IMG/VR virus record: IMGVR_UViG_3300008122_000003
Span: 1 to 58,387 of that record
From: a virus
DNA length: 58,387 nt
Reading direction: 5' to 3' (one strand)
A program made the position numbers and the translations under genes. Numbering within the stretch: the stretch's first letter is position 1; each line of letters opens with the position of its first letter. The notes beneath the pieces are model-generated. The model ran no database searches and was not told where the DNA came from. It saw only the letters and a list, made by a program, of their open reading frames with translations. Positions 56,909 to 58,387 of the stretch are shown here, piece by piece.

Positions 56909-57352
56909 ATGAAAAGCCAAATCAACAAGCTCTCCCTGTCTTGGTCCACCTCTAAAGGTCGTGACACTTTCGGCTACAACATCTGCCGCCTTGATGATCG
57001 CAACGATGGGCGCCGTTTCCGTACTATCGGTGGTGGGTATGACATGGTTGGCACAGTGTTCGGTGACTGGCTGGAAGCTAATTACCAGAATGAATTGCAG
57101 GCAATCAAAGCCCGCGCCCATTACTTGTCCGATGAAAACGGGACAGTAGCAAACCCTCGCACAGATAGCCTTTACGGCATGCGCTGGACAAAGGATAACC
57201 GCGTAACTCTGGACGGTGCTTGCGGTATCGACTCCATGATGAATATCGCCAAGGAGATCGGTCTGGAAGTTGAGCGCGATTATATTGCCAAGGGTCGCCG
57301 CCGTGGCGAAACAATCGGCTGGTTTGTCCAGATGAAAAAGGCCCAATCATGA
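56909..57352 (+). CDS. first gene of the 56825 operon, unknown
   Basis: A 147-residue protein: strand-rich first half (KLSLSWSTSKGRDTFGYNIC, DDRNDGRRFRTIGGGYDMVG) and a helical second half (MMNIAKEIGLEVERDYIAKG) ending in a strand. AGAAGGAAACGAAATC is the ribosome site. The compact fold and promoter-proximal place are like early host-takeover proteins. No named domain. Confidence 0.78.
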   Translation: MKSQINKLSLSWSTSKGRDTFGYNICRLDDRNDGRRFRTIGGGYDMVGTVFGDWLEANYQNELQAIKARAHYLSDENGTVANPRTDSLYGMRWTKDNRVTLDGACGIDSMMNIAKEIGLEVERDYIAKGRRRGETIGWFVQMKKAQS

Positions 57353-57468
57353 CTGCCCGCAATCTGGCACAAACGGCCCGCGCATTGTGGGCACAAGGGA
57401 AATATATTGCGGCGTCCCATGTTTGGCGGCGAGCAATGCAAACACATATTAACGAGAGGAAAGGATAA
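57349..57468 (+). CDS. 39-residue basic peptide
   Basis: A short frame overlapping the previous stop (ATGA): TARNLAQTARALWAQGKYIA then ASHVWRRAMQTHINERKG. Helical, basic, Trp-containing; could contact nucleic acid. GAGGAAAGG at its end supplies the ribosome site for the next gene. Unknown. Confidence 0.55.
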   Translation: MTARNLAQTARALWAQGKYIAASHVWRRAMQTHINERKG

Positions 57469-57474
57469 TTTATC

Positions 57475-57747
57475 ATGGAAAACAAACTGATCATTAAGCA
57501 AGTAAAGGATCTCATTCGCGCCCCTTATTCTTCAGTAGGTGGCTACCCGAAATTTTTGGTAATGAATGATTCAGAGTGTTTGTGCCATAAGTGCACCAAA
57601 GAAAACTTCAGTTTGATTGTTCGCTCAACTGGTTTTAATTATTTCGACGGATGGCAAGCGTATGGTGTCGATATTAATTGGGAATCAGAAATCAATTGCG
57701 CTCATTGTGGTGAGCTCATCGAATCCGCGTACGAGGTGGCAGAATGA
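57475..57747 (+). CDS. small zinc-binding protein
   Basis: A 90-residue protein with two CxxC knuckles, CLCHKCTKEN near 36-45 and CAHCGEL near 75-81, which should bind one zinc. Between them is an aromatic strand region (FDGWQAYGVDINWESE). A widespread small phage protein type of unknown function. AGGAAAGGA precedes the start; more AT-rich than late genes. Confidence 0.76.
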   Translation: MENKLIIKQVKDLIRAPYSSVGGYPKFLVMNDSECLCHKCTKENFSLIVRSTGFNYFDGWQAYGVDINWESEINCAHCGELIESAYEVAE

Positions 57748-57911
57748 AAGCGCAAGAAAACATCGAATACCTGATCGCCTTTTACCTTGACTGGGTTAAT
57801 AACTGGCTGACACCGAAAGCGATGGCCGATCATTACGGCGTTTCCATTTCCGAGTGCACGGCGATGATCGACGCGGGCCGCGCCCTGTTTGATACGAGGG
57901 CCGCCAAATGA
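57744..57911 (+). CDS. 55-residue protein, HTH-like
   Basis: A short gene overlapping both neighbours (ATGA at each end). The segment NWLTPKAMADHYGVSISECTA reads like a small helix-turn-helix, followed by AMIDAGRALFD. It may bind DNA as a dimer. Function unknown. Confidence 0.6.
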   Translation: MKAQENIEYLIAFYLDWVNNWLTPKAMADHYGVSISECTAMIDAGRALFDTRAAK

Positions 57912-58090
57912 CAGAAGAGCGCAAAGCCGCCATCCTTGCTTGTCTCGCCGCCTTGCCAATGTTCGCTTGGCTGGTGTTCCCCGAGCTTAGCTTTATGGGG
58001 CTGATAAAGCTGGGGGTTGTAGTGGTGATCGGGGCGGGGGTGGCGATGGCCATCCATTGCAAAGAAGATAAACAGAATGGGGAGGGGTGA
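57908..58090 (+). CDS. small two-helix membrane protein
   Basis: A 60-residue protein with two membrane segments (AAILACLAALPMFAWLVF and MGLIKLGVVVVIGAGVAMAI) and a charged end KEDKQNGEG. Starts in the previous stop (ATGA); its end carries GGGGAGGGG, the ribosome site of the ligase remnant. Unknown function. Confidence 0.68.
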   Translation: MTEERKAAILACLAALPMFAWLVFPELSFMGLIKLGVVVVIGAGVAMAIHCKEDKQNGEG

Positions 58091-58092
58091 AC

Positions 58093-58194
58093 ATGGCCGA
58101 TACTAAAAAGTTCAGACCTATGAAAGGCGTTGACTTAGTGGGCGAGCCTGTATTCCCGCTGATCGCCATGCCTAAAATAGATGGGATCCGATAG
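58093..58194 (+). pseudogene. DNA ligase remnant cut at the active-site motif
   Basis: A 33-residue frame with a good ribosome site (GGGGAGGGG). It ends FPLIAMPKIDGIR and then a stop. K-x-D-G-x-R is nucleotidyltransferase motif I of ATP-dependent DNA ligases, where the Lys takes AMP; the run before it matches phage ligases (P-hydrophobic-SPK-x-DG-x-R). The gene stops straight after the Arg, and I find no continuation in any plus frame before the terminator 23 bases later. It is probably a truncated ligase, less likely a short functional peptide. Confidence 0.6.
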
Positions 58195-58216
58195 ACATTA
58201 CCGACTACTAAACCAT

Positions 58217-58248
58217 AAGGCCCGCCATTGTGCGGGCTTTCTTTTGCC
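58217..58248 (+). terminator. terminator, second copy of the duplicated pair
   Basis: GCCCGC-CATTGT-GCGGGC then TTTCTTTT, differing from 56434-56466 by one loop base and one T. It ends the last early operon. Confidence 0.9.
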
Positions 58249-58260
58249 TGCCGTTACGCC

Positions 58261-58387
58261 CATCCCTATCTGTCCCTGCCATCCCTATCTGTCCCTATCT
58301 GTCCCTGCCATCCCTATCTGTCCCTGCCATCCCTATCTGTCCCTGCCATCCCTATCTGTCCCTGCCATCCCTATCTGTCCCTGCCAT
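58261..58387. repeat. 19-bp direct tandem repeats, right end
   Basis: A truncated unit (58261-58276), one full unit, a 10-base partial (58296-58305), four full units from 58306 and the first six bases of another. Same unit as 1-74. The partial copy shows that unequal exchange or replication slippage has occurred. The window ends within the array. Confidence 0.95.

Noticed and set aside
1-58387. tRNA, tmRNA or rRNA genes
   Set aside because: None was recognised by eye on either strand. A scan with a tRNA finder would settle it.

Overview
This window looks like a complete or near-complete genome of a tailed phage with siphovirus morphology, assembled as one piece whose two ends both stop inside the same 19-bp tandem repeat. 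The head and tail genes follow the lambda plan: GpA-type terminase, gpW, gpB-type portal, gpC/Nu3-type protease and scaffold, gpD, gpE, gpZ/gpU-like joining proteins, a tail tube with an Ig-like domain, a G/GT frameshift pair, tape measure, and a J-type tip. The replication genes are of the VapE / DUF2800 / DUF2815 / family A polymerase type. The DNA is GC-rich, the genes are tightly packed with many ATGA/GTGA overlaps, and there is a Gram-negative Rz/Rz1 spanin pair. A gammaproteobacterial host is likely, but the sequence does not name it. I see no integrase, lysogeny repressor, tRNA or transposon, so a virulent lifestyle is favoured but not proven.

Layout. 1-1105: 19-bp tandem repeats, then a non-coding region with an AT-rich core surrounded by ten GCCTCC/GGAGGC motifs (candidate origin). 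1106-10475 (+): AlpA-like regulator, prim-pol/VapE, acidic protein, DUF2800 nuclease, DUF2815 protein, DNA polymerase, VRR-NUC, SNF2-type helicase. 10468-20132 (+): packaging, head and head-tail joining; the large terminase gene carries a class 3 intein exactly in its Walker A motif. 20135-36320 (+): tail genes, interrupted at 21297-22587 by a ribbon-helix-helix regulator + DNA methyltransferase cassette bounded by duplicated terminators. 36459-38474 (+): lysis cassette (muralytic enzyme, spanins, holin-like membrane proteins). A terminator at 38477-38504 separates this convergently from the right half.

Right half. 38510-50768 (-) holds three leftward operons of mostly small proteins (HAD phosphatase, Dam-type methyltransferase, DnaQ-like exonuclease, lone BRCT domain, second methyltransferase-like protein, RdgC homologue, SEC-C protein and many unknowns). 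51295-53491 (-) holds a further leftward group that ends upstream in an Ogr/Delta-like zinc protein. 53579-58194 (+) holds two rightward operons of small proteins, the last ending in a DNA ligase gene cut off at its active-site motif. Five operons start with the same promoter-operator: TTGACT, a palindrome ACTAACGA-N-TCGTTAGT (whole or half), 17 bp, then TATCTT or a close variant. This implies one common regulator for the early genes.

The most unusual items are a roughly 400-nt plus-strand structured RNA (about 50886-51282) with its own promoter, a 16-bp perfect closing stem and its own terminator; a three-unit 49-bp repeat array with covarying hairpins (56483-56611); the shared early promoter-operator; the class 3 terminase intein; and a recurring acidic C-terminus (EDDEL and variants), which at most gene junctions also encodes the Shine-Dalgarno and start codon of the next gene.
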